Assembly: GCF_024347515.1 (NCBI RefSeq)
Contig: NZ_AP025492.1
Span: forward strand, 1,364,001-1,428,000
DNA: 64,000 nucleotides
Reading direction: 5' to 3'
Origin: Vibrio gigantis
GTDB lineage: Bacteria > Pseudomonadota > Gammaproteobacteria > Enterobacterales > Vibrionaceae
Below the pieces are notes generated by a model, which saw only the letters and a program-made list of their open reading frames with translations, was not told the DNA's origin and did not search any database. Shown one piece after another: positions 1 to 8,237 of this stretch. Within the stretch, counting starts at the first letter, position 1; each line of letters starts with the position of its first letter. The position numbers and the translations under genes were made by a program.

Positions 1-16
1 ACATTGCTAGGAAGAT

Positions 17-43
17 AAAGCGCTCATTGTTGAGCGCTTTTTT
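17..43. terminator. Intrinsic terminator at window start
   Basis: A 10-bp perfect stem (17-26 with 31-40) has a TTGT loop and a T run to 43. The T run is on the + strand, so it ends a + strand gene lying before the window. It also sits just past the stop of the minus-strand chemoreceptor and may serve both. Confidence 0.8.
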
Positions 44-55
44 GTTGTAAACGAT

Positions 56-1678
56 CTATGAGTTCTTCTTTGTATTCGACAAAGTAAACTGATTAATCAG
101 CGATTCAAGATGATCAGAAAGCTCTTCTAAGTCATTACTGATGTCACGGGTTTCAGCCGCAGATTGAGATGTGTTATTAGCGTGAGAAGTGATAGTTTCG
201 ACTTTCTGTTGAACATCTTGAGTCGCCAGCGTGGTGGATTGCGTTTGCTGCTGAATGTTTTGTGCATGTGCTAACACTTGCTTCATTTCTTCCACAACAC
301 CATTCATTTCAATAGACAGAGCGTCGATATCCGTTGAGCTTTGATGTGCTTGTTCGCAAACTCGATCGGCAGAAGTCAGCGACTCTTCACTGCCTTGTTG
401 GAATTGATGAATGATTGACTCAATACTACCTGTTGCTTCTGCCGTTCGTGAGGCAAGATGGCGAACTTCATCAGCAACTACCGCAAACCCACGGCCTTGT
501 TCTCCCGCACGAGCCGCTTCAATAGCTGCATTTAATGCAAGAAGGTTGGTTTGGTCGGCAATACCTCGAATTACGCTCAATATTGAAGAGACCTCTCCAG
601 TCTGCTCGTTGAGTGTCAGTATTTTGTATTTCACCTCTTCTATGCTGGTGACGAGGTTTTTTATCTCACCGCTTGCCTCATGTGCTTGGTTAGCACTCTT
701 ACAAGCCACGTCGGCAGTGTGATTGATGAGTTCTGAAGCGGTGAAAGTGGCTTGTTCTACATTGACTTGTTGCGCCTGTATCCCTTCGACATTGTGTTGC
801 ACTTCGGCGGTTTCGCTTTGCTGGTCGCTGGCGGCTTGCTCGGTAATTTGCGCGACGCTAGTCAGTTGGTTAGCGGAAGCATTCAACTTGTGCGAGGTAC
901 TTTGTACTTTTTCTAAGCTGTCAGACACAGTCCCCATGAACGAGTTGATGGAGTTAGCTAGCGTACCTATCTCATCCTTACTTTGTTCGGGCAGGCGAGT
1001 GGATAGGTTTTTATCGCTGCTGACTTGGGTCATAAAGCGAGAAGTGTGTTGCAGCGGACGAACAATAATCTTACGAATTAATCCCATCGTAAGAACAAAT
1101 CCGGCAAAGGAGATCACCGCCATAATACCAATAGCGGCCATTGTTTGAGTGTTGATCAACGAGTTGACGTGGTTAAGGTTATATTCGAGACGTATTGCGC
1201 CGAGAACTTCACCTTCTGGCGCCATATGACACGCGACACAATTGGTACCTCGGTAATCCTCACTCGACTTCATTGGCAGAGCAATAACCAAACCTTTGCC
1301 CCAACTAGCAGAAAAAGGTTCGATAACGGTTTCGCCTGCTAGCGCTCGCTTATCAATATCGTCAATCGGTGTTTGGTTGTCATTACCTGGTCCATATAAC
1401 TTGCTGACAGCGTCGGCGCGCAAAACACGAACGTCTTCAATGCCTTCTTGAGCGAGCGCTTTCTGACGAAGGGTCTCTTTCTGTGCCATGGTGCCAGTCA
1501 GCATCATCATATTAAGGCTATCGAAGTAGTTACTTGCTTTGTCGTGTAGTTGTTCACTCAACACGGAATTAACAAGTTGTTTTTGCTGCGAGTATTGGAA
1601 ATAAGTCGATATTGCTAGCAAAAAAGTGAACACGATGGCGAGGGCCACTAGGATTTTAAAAGTAATTGTTGAGCGCAT
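56..1678 (-). CDS. Methyl-accepting chemotaxis protein with periplasmic heme-c (CxxCH) sensor
   Basis: Inner-membrane chemoreceptor that should signal through CheA/CheW. Counting from the ATG at 1678 (540 aa), TM1 is about residues 7-28, followed by a periplasmic domain of about 150 residues, TM2 about 179-201, a HAMP region, and the conserved MCP tip around 370-410 ([19 protein letters not shown]). The periplasmic domain carries CVACH (C147, C150, H151), the signature for covalent heme c, which is rare among chemoreceptors and suggests redox or gas sensing. There is no C-terminal CheR-docking pentapeptide. The frame stays open to 1768 with in-frame ATGs at 1711 and 1766-1768. I prefer 1678 because it gives a normal N-terminus (short positive stretch, then TM1), although no start has a strong ribosome site. 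Heme attachment is inferred from the motif only. Confidence 0.9.
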   Translation of the reverse strand: MRSTITFKILVALAIVFTFLLAISTYFQYSQQKQLVNSVLSEQLHDKASNYFDSLNMMMLTGTMAQKETLRQKALAQEGIEDVRVLRADAVSKLYGPGNDNQTPIDDIDKRALAGETVIEPFSASWGKGLVIALPMKSSEDYRGTNCVACHMAPEGEVLGAIRLEYNLNHVNSLINTQTMAAIGIMAVISFAGFVLTMGLIRKIIVRPLQHTSRFMTQVSSDKNLSTRLPEQSKDEIGTLANSINSFMGTVSDSLEKVQSTSHKLNASANQLTSVAQITEQAASDQQSETAEVQHNVEGIQAQQVNVEQATFTASELINHTADVACKSANQAHEASGEIKNLVTSIEEVKYKILTLNEQTGEVSSILSVIRGIADQTNLLALNAAIEAARAGEQGRGFAVVADEVRHLASRTAEATGSIESIIHQFQQGSEESLTSADRVCEQAHQSSTDIDALSIEMNGVVEEMKQVLAHAQNIQQQTQSTTLATQDVQQKVETITSHANNTSQSAAETRDISNDLEELSDHLESLINQFTLSNTKKNS

Positions 1679-1768
1679 AAGGTCGTTTTTATTATTTATA
1701 ATGACGCGCATACTGTACGTGTATGAGCCCCTACTACCTATGGGGTATAGTGAATTGTGTGACCACAC

Positions 1769-2173
1769 TCCGGTTATGGTTATGTTTCTGTGATGTAGCG
1801 AGTTTGTGTTGTATCTGATATTGAAATGGAACGCGCTTCATGCTCGTCACTGTTTTTTGGAATTTAGTTCTGTTAGTGAAGTACAGCATCGGGCTGAAAG
1901 TTGGTTGAGAAGTAGAACAGCCTTGGTTGTTAATTAGGTAAATGTATTTGTCAGCTTATCTTCTATCAATAAAGACTATTGTTTTAGACCACTTAGTGGT
2001 TAATTTGTATCCAAATGGCTATTTTGTTCAATTTAATAGCAAAAATTGTGGTTATAGCGTTGTGTTTCGAGGCTCATTCGATAAGATGAAAAGACCTCTA
2101 TGATAGAGGTAGGGCAGCAACGGATACGCTGCTTCAAATACTATGGAATGTGAATCAATTATTGGACACATAC
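1769..2173. other. Intergenic region between chemoreceptor and leader ORF
   Basis: About 400 bases, AT-rich, with no convincing gene. It should hold the divergent promoters for the chemoreceptor and for the leader/permease. Near its right end are two small hairpins: a perfect 7-bp stem with TGA loop (2094-2110) and a 5-bp stem (2114-2132). I could not match them to a known riboswitch class. No full TyrR box (G-N14-C with TAAA/TTTA arms) was found here. Confidence 0.5.
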
Positions 2174-2371
2174 ATGAAATTCAAGATTACATCGCCGATT
2201 ATTGAACCTACGGAAGGTTCACCACATCAGTTAACGCTTACTCACGCTTCTCGTTTTACCTCTTTTAAGACAAGCTCCCCTTTGAACGCCCTGTTCGACA
2301 ACGTCTCTGCACGCTTCTTTACCGCTTATCGCTCCTATTGTTATTCGTTTTATAACTTTATTTCTATCTGA
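2174..2371 (+). CDS. Putative aromatic-rich leader peptide of the tyrosine-type permease
   Basis: A 65-codon ORF from the ATG at 2174 (or a GTG at 2150) that ends 69 bases before the permease ATG. Its last 20 residues are packed with Phe and Tyr (RFFTAYRSYCYSFYNF), eight aromatics in that 16-residue run. That composition next to an aromatic amino acid permease is what a regulatory leader peptide would show. No classical terminator hairpin follows, so a tnaC-like, Rho-dependent mechanism fits better than trp-type attenuation. It could instead be a chance ORF: ribosome sites for both starts are weak (TTGGA before 2174), and 65 codons is long for a leader. Function is inferred from composition and position. 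Confidence 0.45.
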   Translation: MKFKITSPIIEPTEGSPHQLTLTHASRFTSFKTSSPLNALFDNVSARFFTAYRSYCYSFYNFISI

Positions 2372-2440
2372 ATCCCTTTGTCATCTGCTTGATGAACGAA
2401 GACTCACACCTATAAAAACTAAACAAATAAGTTAAAAATA
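2251..2440 (+). promoter_or_regulatory. C-rich, G-poor leader segment, candidate Rho-loading region
   Basis: Counted by eye, 2251-2350 holds 31 C and 14 G, with many pyrimidine-C steps: the profile of Rho utilisation sites. It overlaps the aromatic end of the leader ORF. From the leader stop to 2440 there is only a weak imperfect hairpin (about 2375-2402) and an A-rich, almost G-free stretch. The permease start lacks a strong Shine-Dalgarno sequence. The layout would allow ribosome position on the leader to control Rho access; this is inference. Confidence 0.35.
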
Positions 2441-3595
2441 ATGAATATTAAAATGATGGGTAGCTCCCTAATTATCGCTGGTACCGCCCTCGGTGCTGGT
2501 ATGCTTGCGATCCCAATGGTATTAGCTCAATTCGGATTGCTTTACGGCACACTGCTGATGGTACTGATTTGTTTCGGTACCACTTACGCAGCATTACTAC
2601 TTCTAGAAGCGACCATCAAAGCGGGTGGCGGTCTAGGGTTAAACTCTATTGCTCGAAAAACCTTGGGCAAACAAGGCCAGTTGCTTACTAACGGCCTGCT
2701 TTACGCGTTATTGATTTGCCTTTTAATGGCTTACATTTTGGGCGCGGGCGACTTGCTGAGTAAGTTACTGTCTAACTTTGGCATTGATCTCACTGCTACT
2801 ACGAGCCAAATCGTGTTTACCTTACTCGCAGGCGCTGTGGTCGCAAGTGGTACTGGTGTCATTGATAAGCTCAACCGAGCTCTATTCTTTGTGATGCTAG
2901 CAAGCTTATTTGCAACTATGGCGTTCTTGGCGCCGAGTATGACTCAAGAGAACTTGCTGCAGGTAACCAGTCATGACCATATTGATTTAATCAAAACCAG
3001 TGCAATCTTGTTTACAAGCTTCGGCTTTATGGTTGTGATTCCAACCTTGGTTTCTTACAACCACGAAGCAACAGACAAGCAATTGCGTAACATGGTGATC
3101 GTCGGTTCTCTGATCCCATTAGTGTGTTACTTGTGTTGGTTGTTTGCGGTAGTGGGTAACTTGAGTGAAGAGCAATTCAGAAGCTTTAAGAATGTCTCAG
3201 ACTTGATGGCGGCGTTTGAAGCTCAATCTCCTTGGGTGGGTAACGTTCTGTCTACCTTCACTGGCTTGGCGTTGTTGACCTCTTTCTTTGGTGTTGCAAT
3301 GGCGTTGTTCAACCAGAACAAAGACATGTTTAACCAAAATACGGCAGTAACGTACTGCATTAGCTTCATCTTGCCGTTGGCGGGCTCATTACTTGCTGCA
3401 GACAAGTTCCTACAAGTGTTGAACTACGCAGGCATCATCTTGGTGTTCCTAGCTGTGTTTGTTCCTCTAGTGATGGTTCATAAGCAGCGCTTTATGAAAG
3501 TGGCACAAGACCGATACAGCGCCGAAGGTGGTCGACCTATGATGCTTTTCTCATTGTTGTTTGGTTGCTTCTTGCTTATCTCGCAAGTTATCTAA
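2441..3595 (+). CDS. tyrP: Aromatic amino acid (tyrosine-type) permease, HAAAP family
   Basis: Inner-membrane proton-coupled permease of 384 aa, close in layout to E. coli TyrP/Mtr/TnaB. The N-terminal signature (SLIIAGTALGAGMLAIP, residues 9-25) is the family's substrate/ion-binding TM1. About eleven hydrophobic segments follow, with TSFGFMVVIPTLVSY near residue 190, matching the TyrP motif. The likely substrate is tyrosine and perhaps other aromatics; the exact substrate is inferred. The ATG at 2441 has a poor ribosome site, and an aromatic-rich leader ORF lies upstream. A bidirectional terminator follows, shared with the convergent sdaA. tyrR, the usual regulator of such genes, is also in this window (16.4 kb). 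Confidence 0.85.
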   Translation: MNIKMMGSSLIIAGTALGAGMLAIPMVLAQFGLLYGTLLMVLICFGTTYAALLLLEATIKAGGGLGLNSIARKTLGKQGQLLTNGLLYALLICLLMAYILGAGDLLSKLLSNFGIDLTATTSQIVFTLLAGAVVASGTGVIDKLNRALFFVMLASLFATMAFLAPSMTQENLLQVTSHDHIDLIKTSAILFTSFGFMVVIPTLVSYNHEATDKQLRNMVIVGSLIPLVCYLCWLFAVVGNLSEEQFRSFKNVSDLMAAFEAQSPWVGNVLSTFTGLALLTSFFGVAMALFNQNKDMFNQNTAVTYCISFILPLAGSLLAADKFLQVLNYAGIILVFLAVFVPLVMVHKQRFMKVAQDRYSAEGGRPMMLFSLLFGCFLLISQVI

Positions 3596-3658
3596 TGAAA
3601 TAATTTGGTCGGCTGAATAAATCAGTCACCAAGCTTGAGATCCAAAAGCTTTAGATAC

Positions 3659-3687
3659 AAAAAAGGAACGCATCGGCGTTCCTTTTT
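3659..3687. terminator. Bidirectional terminator between tyrP and sdaA
   Basis: A 12-bp stem (about 3660-3671 with 3676-3687) has an ATCG loop, A-rich on the left and T-rich on the right. It can end both the + strand permease and the minus-strand sdaA. Confidence 0.88.
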
Positions 3688-3746
3688 TATTATCTGCTCG
3701 TTACCAAGCAAACTGAGTTAGAGGTTGGCTTGTTAGCTAATACGAA

Positions 3747-5108
3747 CTAGCAAACAACCTTAACAGCCAGACCACCTTGAGAAGTCTCACGGTACTTAGC
3801 GTTCATGTCTTTACCTGTTTCTAGCATTGTTTCGATAACTTTATCTAGAGAAACAGTAGGAGCAGAAGAACGACGAAGTGCCATACGAGTCGAGTTGATT
3901 GCTTTTACTGCAGCAATACCGTTACGCTCAATACATGGTACTTGTACTTGGCCTGCAACTGGGTCACACGTTAGACCTAGGTTATGCTCCATGCCGATTT
4001 CTGCAGCCATACATACTTGCTCAGGGCTACCACCCATAAGCTCAGCAAGACCAGCCGCCGCCATAGAACATGCCACACCAACTTCACCCTGACAGCCCAC
4101 TTCAGCACCAGAGATAGAAGCATTACGCTTGTAAAGGCCACCGATTGCGCCAGAAGCTGCGAAGTAACGGATGTAGTCTTTCTCTGTCACTGTCTGAATG
4201 AACTTATCGTAGTAAGCTAATACAGCAGGGATGATGCCACATGCGCCGTTTGTTGGTGCCGTTACTACACGACCGCCAGCTGCGTTTTCTTCGTTTACTG
4301 CGAAAGCAAACATGTTTACCCAGTCAACAACCGTCATTGGATCATTGGTTGTTTTTTCTGAAGTCATTAGCTGTTGGCGAAGTGCTGCAGCACGACGAGG
4401 TACACGCAGTGGACCAGGCAGGATACCTTCAGTATTCATACCGCGATCCATACACTCACGCATCGTTTTCCAGATGTTAGCGAAGTAAGTGCGAGACTCT
4501 TCGTCTGAGTGGAAAGCTGCTTGGTTTTTCATAACCAGTGTACTGATAGAAAGACCGCTTTCTTTACACTGATTAACCAGCTCTTCAGCTGTTGTGAATT
4601 CGTAAGGTGCTTTGATTGGGTTTTCTTCTTCTTTGCCGAAGTTTTCTTCGTCAACGATGAAACCGCCACCAATTGAGTAGTACGTTTTTGAGTATGCTAC
4701 TTCGTCGTCAACCCAAGCGTGAATGCTCATGCCATTCTCGTGTAGAGAAAGGTTGCTAGTATGGAAGTTCATACCACCATCGCGTGGGAACGATACTGTA
4801 TGACAGTGCATGCCAACAGGAAGGCGTTCAGTTTCTTCTACGCGAGCGATGAAGCCAGCAATAGAATCGATATCAACACGCTCAGGAGTATTGCCAGCAA
4901 GACCCATGATGATTGCGATATCTGTGTGGTGACCTTTCCCTGTCAGTGATAATGATCCATATACGTCCACGGTGATTTTAGTGATGTCGCGCAATTTTCC
5001 CATTGAACGTAGGTCATCAATAAATTCTTTACCCGCTTTCATTGGTCCAACTGTGTGTGAGCTCGATGGACCAACACCGATTTTATAGATATCAAATACA
5101 CTAATCAT
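3747..5108 (-). CDS. sdaA: L-serine ammonia-lyase (serine dehydratase), iron-sulfur type
   Basis: Cytosolic [4Fe-4S] enzyme that deaminates L-serine to pyruvate and ammonia. The single chain of 453 aa is full length for the SdaA/SdaB family. The start region ISVFDIYKIGVGPSSSHTVGPM is the family hallmark, and the C-terminal half carries conserved segments such as VTAPTNGACGIIP, SGAEVGCQGEVG and the cysteines expected to hold the cluster. The ATG at 5108 is chosen over the upstream in-frame 5138 because GAGGT lies 7 bases before it and the N-terminus then matches the family. It lies downstream of the serine transporter sdaC on the same strand with a hairpin between them, forming an uptake-plus-catabolism unit. 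Confidence 0.96.
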   Translation of the reverse strand: MISVFDIYKIGVGPSSSHTVGPMKAGKEFIDDLRSMGKLRDITKITVDVYGSLSLTGKGHHTDIAIIMGLAGNTPERVDIDSIAGFIARVEETERLPVGMHCHTVSFPRDGGMNFHTSNLSLHENGMSIHAWVDDEVAYSKTYYSIGGGFIVDEENFGKEEENPIKAPYEFTTAEELVNQCKESGLSISTLVMKNQAAFHSDEESRTYFANIWKTMRECMDRGMNTEGILPGPLRVPRRAAALRQQLMTSEKTTNDPMTVVDWVNMFAFAVNEENAAGGRVVTAPTNGACGIIPAVLAYYDKFIQTVTEKDYIRYFAASGAIGGLYKRNASISGAEVGCQGEVGVACSMAAAGLAELMGGSPEQVCMAAEIGMEHNLGLTCDPVAGQVQVPCIERNGIAAVKAINSTRMALRRSSAPTVSLDKVIETMLETGKDMNAKYRETSQGGLAVKVVC

Positions 5109-5120
5109 AGCGATTACCTC

Positions 5121-5155
5121 AAAAAGAGAGCCTCCCAAGGGGAGTAGGGAGGCTC
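5121..5155 (-). terminator. Intercistronic hairpin between sdaC and sdaA
   Basis: A 9-bp perfect stem (5128-5136 with 5147-5155) is followed on the minus strand by a TCTTTTT tract, which is followed at once by the sdaA ribosome site. It looks like a partial intrinsic terminator that would lower sdaA expression relative to sdaC, or an attenuator. Its closeness to the GAGGT of sdaA also allows an effect on translation. Confidence 0.65.
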
Positions 5156-5228
5156 ATTTATTATCATTATATTTTGTGTCTAATCTCGCGATATAAGATG
5201 GATGTCATCTTATAAAAAGGGCTTGAGA

Positions 5229-6482
5229 TTAAAGAGCGCCGTAGATTACAGAACTAATAGCCGCTAGACCACATAAAGCTGTAAAGATTTGTACAGGCGC
5301 TGAAGTTTTGTACTTAGCCATTGCTGGTACTTTGTTCATTGCGAATACAGGCATTAGGAACAGGATAGCTGCAATCATTGGAGCACCCATTGTTTCAATC
5401 ATGCCTAGGATGCTTGGGTTAACTACCGCAACAATCCAAGTTGTAACAACGATGAACGCTAGAGATGCTTTTTCAATCTTAGAGATTGAAGAACCAGAGC
5501 GAGACTTGATTAGACCAACAAGACCTTCGTGAGCACCTAGGAAGTGACCGAAGTAGCTTGAAGTAATCGCTGCGAACGCTACTAGAGGACCCATGTAAGA
5601 GATAAGTGGAGACTCGTGAACGTTAGCTAGGTAAGAAAGAACAGAGATGTTCTGTGCTTGTGCTGTTGCTAGTTGCTCTGGAGATAATGAAAGCACTACA
5701 GAGAATACGAAGAACATTACAAAACCCATCAGCATCATTGCTGCGCCGCCAGTGATTTGGTCAGTTTTCTTAACTGCGTCTTCACCGTATACACGACGTT
5801 GCTCTTTAGAGAACTGTGAGATGATTGGGCTGTGGTTGAAAGAGAACACAATGATTGGAATAGCAAGCCAGATAATAGATGGCATAGTTGACCATTCTGG
5901 GCTTACGTCCATCATTGAAGTGTTCCAATCAGGAACTAGGTAGAAAGATAGCGCTAGTAGGATGAATACTAGTGGGTAAACCATCGCTGAAGTTGCTTTA
6001 AGCATCAGTTCTTTACCGAATACAACACCTGCTGTCATAGCAAGGATAAGTGCACCAGAAAGAAGAGGACGTGGAATAGATTCCATACCCATTTGGTTTA
6101 CTAGGAAAGAGTCAACTGTGTTTGTGATACCAACACCGTAGATAAGAACGATAGGGTAGATAGCGAAGAAGTAAGCAAAAGTAATAATGTTTGCGCCAGT
6201 CTTACCGAAGTGCTCTTCAACTGTGTCTGTGATATCCGCTTCAGGGTTTTTAGCAGACAGTACGAAACGAGCTAGAGATTTGTGTGCGAACCAAGTCATT
6301 GGTGCCGCGATTAAAGCTAGGATAACTAATGGCCAAAAACCACCCGCACCAGCTTTGATTGGAAGAAATAGTACGCCAGCACCAACTGCTGTACCGAATA
6401 GTGATAAACACCAGGTAAAATCTTTATAGTTAAACTTGCTTGAATCTTTAACGGCATTTGCCGAAGAAGTTGTTGTGTTCAT
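5229..6482 (-). CDS. sdaC: Serine transporter, HAAAP family
   Basis: Inner-membrane serine/H+ symporter of 417 aa. The N-terminal CLSLFGTAVGAGVLFLPI is the HAAAP TM1 signature in its SdaC form, and about eleven hydrophobic segments follow. SPIISQFSKEQR in the middle cytoplasmic loop and SYFGHFLGAHEG near residue 310 are typical of SdaC. The ATG at 6482 has a modest GAGTAA ribosome site. It is the first gene of the sdaC-sdaA unit and supplies substrate for the dehydratase. Specificity for serine is inferred from the operon and overall similarity. Confidence 0.93.
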   Translation of the reverse strand: MNTTTSSANAVKDSSKFNYKDFTWCLSLFGTAVGAGVLFLPIKAGAGGFWPLVILALIAAPMTWFAHKSLARFVLSAKNPEADITDTVEEHFGKTGANIITFAYFFAIYPIVLIYGVGITNTVDSFLVNQMGMESIPRPLLSGALILAMTAGVVFGKELMLKATSAMVYPLVFILLALSFYLVPDWNTSMMDVSPEWSTMPSIIWLAIPIIVFSFNHSPIISQFSKEQRRVYGEDAVKKTDQITGGAAMMLMGFVMFFVFSVVLSLSPEQLATAQAQNISVLSYLANVHESPLISYMGPLVAFAAITSSYFGHFLGAHEGLVGLIKSRSGSSISKIEKASLAFIVVTTWIVAVVNPSILGMIETMGAPMIAAILFLMPVFAMNKVPAMAKYKTSAPVQIFTALCGLAAISSVIYGAL

Positions 6483-6791
6483 GTTAAATTACTCATTTTT
6501 TGGGAACAGGAAATAAGTCGGGGCTAATTTTGCAGAATTTTCTTCGGCAAAAAATAGATCTAAATCATGTAATGAAACGGCGTGTCACATGATATGCGAA
6601 AAACGGATTTTTGATCACGAAAATAGCGTGCCACAGGTGATTTATGCTCATGCTTGGCATTAGTTTTATTTATGCGAAAGGATGGGTTGTATAGATTTAT
6701 ACCAGGGAAACGTTTGCGTAAAATTGCATTAATAAATCTGTTCCATAGAAACTCTGGGTTTTGTTAACAGAGATTAAACAAAACGTAGTTG
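6483..6791. other. Intergenic region upstream of sdaC
   Basis: About 310 bases that should contain the sdaC promoter. The only structure seen is a 7-bp inverted repeat, ATCATGT (6564-6570) and ACATGAT (6587-6593), 16 bases apart. It is a possible operator of unknown identity and does not match the CRP consensus. nudL ends at 6792 without an obvious terminator. Confidence 0.4.
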
Positions 6792-7391
6792 CTATGTAAT
6801 TTGTTGCACTACATGCTGCTGCAGTGATTGGATAATTTGCGCCGTAACCCCCCATATTAGGTGCTCTTGGAAGGGCATCGCAAAAACACGATGCTTAATT
6901 TGTTTAAAGTTAACAGTGTGGCTGTGCAGTTTTGCTTGGTCCAAAACATAGGTAGCAGGAACCTCAAAAATGGAAGCGACTTCGTTCTGATCAATGATGG
7001 GTTTATAGTCAGGATCTACTAATGCGACAATCGGTGTAACAGAAAATTTACTAATAGTACTCAAGGCAGGTAATTGCCCAACAATTTTAACCTGATCCGA
7101 TCGAATTCCTACCTCTTCATGAAGCTCCCTAAGTGCAGTGAATTGCATAGACGGGTCAGAGAGTTCGTGTTTACCTCCAGGAAAGCTGACTTGGCCAGGG
7201 TGATGCTTTAAGTGAGCGGCTCTTTTAGTAAAAATTACATGTAAACCATCTTCTCTTTCAACTAAACCTACCACCACAGCCGCTTTACGTAATTGTTCGC
7301 CACTGATATGCGAAACTCGTTCTACTGACTCTGGGTGATAGCCAACGGTAGGGTTAAGTTGGAATTGTTGAAGGAAGTTTTCTTTATTCAT
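6792..7391 (-). CDS. nudL: Nudix hydrolase, CoA pyrophosphatase family
   Basis: Soluble Mg/Mn-dependent hydrolase of 199 aa, similar to E. coli NudL (YeaB), expected to cleave CoA and acyl-CoA to 3',5'-ADP and phosphopantetheine. The family-specific motif FTKRAAHLKHHPGQVSFPGG (about residues 56-75) precedes the Nudix box (GGKHE...ALRELHEEVGI). This pairing is diagnostic for the UPF0035/CoA-type subgroup. It stands alone, with sdaC beyond it and the H-NOX gene divergent. The ribosome site before the ATG at 7391 is weak. Confidence 0.9.
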   Translation of the reverse strand: MNKENFLQQFQLNPTVGYHPESVERVSHISGEQLRKAAVVVGLVEREDGLHVIFTKRAAHLKHHPGQVSFPGGKHELSDPSMQFTALRELHEEVGIRSDQVKIVGQLPALSTISKFSVTPIVALVDPDYKPIIDQNEVASIFEVPATYVLDQAKLHSHTVNFKQIKHRVFAMPFQEHLIWGVTAQIIQSLQQHVVQQIT

Positions 7392-7693
7392 ATCAAGCCA
7401 ATATATTGATTATTATGATTTTAAGTATAGACACAACTCTGGGTTGATTTCCAATATTGAGTCTTTCTTCATTGAGTCGCCCTCTCATCGTTATGAATAG
7501 GCATCATGAGAGTCTGTTTATCGATGACCCTCTTTAAAATGGTTAATTTTGCTATATTCAATATGTTCATATAGACGAGTAATCGTTATCCACGTCATGA
7601 AATTGGGTGATGAAGCGTATACTTTGTGTTTAAGAATTTGATAACAATGACTTAGTGAACCATTCTAAAAAGAAATAGAGCAAAAGGTATGAG
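7392..7693. other. Divergent promoter region between nudL and the H-NOX gene
   Basis: About 300 bases of AT-rich sequence expected to hold promoters for nudL (left) and the NO-sensing operon (right). No clear repeat, hairpin or known operator could be assigned. Confidence 0.4.
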
Positions 7694-8236
7694 ATGAAAG
7701 GAATCATATTCACTGAATTTTTGGAGCTTGTTGAAGACAAGTTTGGGCTAGAACTTTTGGAAGAAGTTTTAGAAATGTCAGAAGATGAAGGGATCTACAC
7801 ATCTGTAGGTAGTTACGATCATAAGGCTCTGGTTAAGCTTATTATCAACTTAAGCAAAAAAACGGACATTGATGCCACCATGTTACAGCGCGTGTTCGGG
7901 CAATCAGTGTTTAAGAATCTATTGGCCTCTTTACCCAACAAAGCCAGTCTTACCCACAGCAATACTACCTTTCAATTTATTCAGCACGTTGAGCGATACA
8001 TCCACGTTGAAGTGAAAAAGCTCTACCCAGATGCTGAGCCACCTGAGTTTAGTTTTATCACCACGACGGAAGCTGAATTGGTTTTCGATTATAAAAGCGC
8101 ACGATGCATGTCGCATGTTTGTTTAGGACTGATTGAAGGGTGTGCTGAATACCACGGAGAATCTATTGAGGTGGAAATGACGCCTCAGAATGATGACCAA
8201 AGCGTGGTTAGATTTAATCTCAAAGTAGAAAAGTAA
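7694..8236 (+). CDS. H-NOX heme nitric oxide sensor protein
   Basis: Soluble heme protein of 180 aa that binds NO and controls a partner kinase. MKGIIF at the start, the proximal heme ligand His104 in RYIHVEVKKLYPDAEPPEF, and the YxSxR motif (Y133, S135, R137) that holds the heme propionates are all present. The protein is standard length for stand-alone bacterial H-NOX. The kinase gene starts one base after the stop, the usual H-NOX/kinase pairing. In Vibrio harveyi and V. fischeri such pairs inhibit the kinase when NO is bound and feed into quorum sensing or iron control; which output applies here is inference. Confidence 0.96.
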   Translation: MKGIIFTEFLELVEDKFGLELLEEVLEMSEDEGIYTSVGSYDHKALVKLIINLSKKTDIDATMLQRVFGQSVFKNLLASLPNKASLTHSNTTFQFIQHVERYIHVEVKKLYPDAEPPEFSFITTTEAELVFDYKSARCMSHVCLGLIEGCAEYHGESIEVEMTPQNDDQSVVRFNLKVEK

Positions 8237-8237
8237 T

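Noticed and set aside
2094..2132. Possible riboswitch formed by two small hairpins upstream of the permease leader ORF
   Set aside because: The sequence does not match the lysine, glycine or T-box patterns I checked from memory, and the stems are short.
1850..2150. TyrR box before the tyrosine permease
   Set aside because: The nearest candidate (around 1937-1955) has the G and C one base too close together and poor arms.
6560..6620. CRP site before sdaC
   Set aside because: TGTCACATGA and nearby motifs do not give two TGTGA half-sites with six-base spacing; only an unassigned inverted repeat remains.
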